Below, piece by piece: positions 11,920 to 12,523 of a stretch of 12,523 nt of DNA. The notes under the pieces are model-generated. The model saw nothing but the letters and a program-made list of their open reading frames with translations. It did not search any database and was not told the DNA's origin. Source of the stretch: Methylomonas sp. (lineage in GTDB: Bacteria > Pseudomonadota > Gammaproteobacteria > Methylococcales > Methylomonadaceae). The stretch is from positions 1 through 12,523 of the forward strand of contig JAQTYP010000046.1 of the NCBI GenBank assembly GCA_028688235.1, in the 5' to 3' direction. Both the position numbers and the translations under genes were made by a program. Each line of letters opens with the position of its first letter. Within the stretch, counting starts at the first letter, position 1.

Positions 11920-12523
11920 GTTGCAGACTCCAGCGCCAGAGCGAACGCTCCAGTGCCGTATAGCCTTCGAGCAGGCCATCGGCGATAGCGTGAATCAATG
12001 TCGAGCTTCCCCCATTGCAGTCGACAGCCCTATTTCGGGCAAGATGCAAGCGAAGACCGGACGCCTCTTCCCGACCCAACACCATCGCCAGGGCCCAAGT
12101 CATAGGCGACGAGGACACATAGCGGCCATAGACTTCAGGCAAGGGCTGCTCGTAGCAGACAACCATCACTTGCGGCACCTCCAGCAACTGGCCGCCGGCC
12201 TCGACAAAAGCGGCAAACAGTTCCTCCGTTCCGCCGGCCAAACACACATAAGGCAAGTGGCTTTGGCTTTGAATGCTGAACAAGCCGGCGACGGCGTTAT
12301 GCACGCACAAACTGAAGCGACTGGGCGAAACCGCCTCGCCGGCCGCCATGCCTTGCAGCATCTCGAAATAATAGCGGCTCTCGCCGTGACGCGAGAAATA
12401 CACCACAGGCATGTCGCCGCCCGCCCGTCTGGCATGCCAGGCCACCGCGCAAGCCCCCCTCGCCAGCGGCGACAAACGTCGCCTTTGCATCATAGGTAAA
12501 AAATCGACATCGGCACTGCCGCC
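11912..12523 (-). CDS. Beta-ketoacyl synthase-like chain length factor, 5' end outside window
   Basis: The frame is open to the right window edge and the residues there (DVDFLPMMQRRRLSPLARGA) match the interior of the Ketoacyl-synt_2 family. The ATG at 12493 is therefore internal, and the gene starts beyond the window. Visible are RRRLSPLAR, a SRHGE segment, and CVHNAVAGLFSIQ, the family landmark. No canonical ketosynthase active-site Cys motif is seen in the visible part. This fits a chain length factor, the partner subunit that with a true ketosynthase sets polyene length. About 203 residues are visible. The ketosynthase, ketoreductase and probably an exporter are expected upstream, outside the window. 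Confidence 0.82.
   Translation of the reverse strand, partial: GGSADVDFLPMMQRRRLSPLARGACAVAWHARRAGGDMPVVYFSRHGESRYYFEMLQGMAAGEAVSPSRFSLCVHNAVAGLFSIQSQSHLPYVCLAGGTEELFAAFVEAGGQLLEVPQVMVVCYEQPLPEVYGRYVSSSPMTWALAMVLGREEASGLRLHLARNRAVDCNGGSSTLIHAIADGLLEGYTALERSLWRWSLQHV

Noticed and set aside
11918..12499. Plus-strand frame of 193 codons opposite the chain length factor
   Set aside because: Exact shadow of the minus-strand gene, without domain features.

Overview
The window looks like a gammaproteobacterial chromosome of moderate G+C content. The gene style, the short palindromic repeats and the type of biosynthetic cluster would fit a gammaproteobacterial methanotroph (Methylococcales). That assignment is inference from pattern recognition; no taxonomic marker gene is present.

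Layout. The left part (1-5470) is an accessory patchwork. It opens with the 5' end of an OFA-type MFS transporter on the minus strand, followed by a decayed ISL3-like insertion sequence (about 260-590) and an intact, probably Tat-exported amidohydrolase (706-1938). Next come a frameshifted and truncated DUF2235 gene, a stand-alone cyclic-nucleotide-binding-domain protein and a PhnB-like VOC protein. After these is a stretch of debris: a fragment of a chitinase/endolysin-like gene, the tail of an unrecognised ORF, six consecutive small hairpins plus one GC-rich hairpin, an unrecognised 169-residue Cys-rich protein, a 92-bp inverted-repeat mini-element and a scrap of an IS4-family transposase.

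The right part (5471-12523) is one long minus-strand operon recognisable as part of an aryl polyene (APE, xanthomonadin-like pigment) cluster. In transcription order it encodes a ketosynthase-like chain length factor (cut by the window end), a lysophospholipid-type acyltransferase, two acyl carrier proteins, a COG4648 membrane protein, a hot-dog dehydratase, a family 2 glycosyltransferase, an LpxL-like acyltransferase, a 4HBT thioesterase, a BamE-like lipoprotein and an FAD-dependent halogenase-like oxidoreductase. Most junctions overlap by 4-17 bp, so translational coupling is likely.

How the genes work together (established for APE systems, inferred here). The carrier proteins hold the growing polyene. 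The chain length factor pairs with a ketosynthase expected upstream of the window, and the dehydratase makes the conjugated double bonds. The acyl- and glycosyltransferases attach the polyene to a lipid carrier, and the membrane protein and lipoprotein serve envelope handling. The halogenase-like enzyme probably modifies the aryl head group. Departures from the APE layout I know are: glycosyltransferase and acyltransferase as separate genes, no acyl-AMP ligase between membrane protein and dehydratase, a repeat element inserted inside the operon, and a halogenase-like gene at the 3' end.
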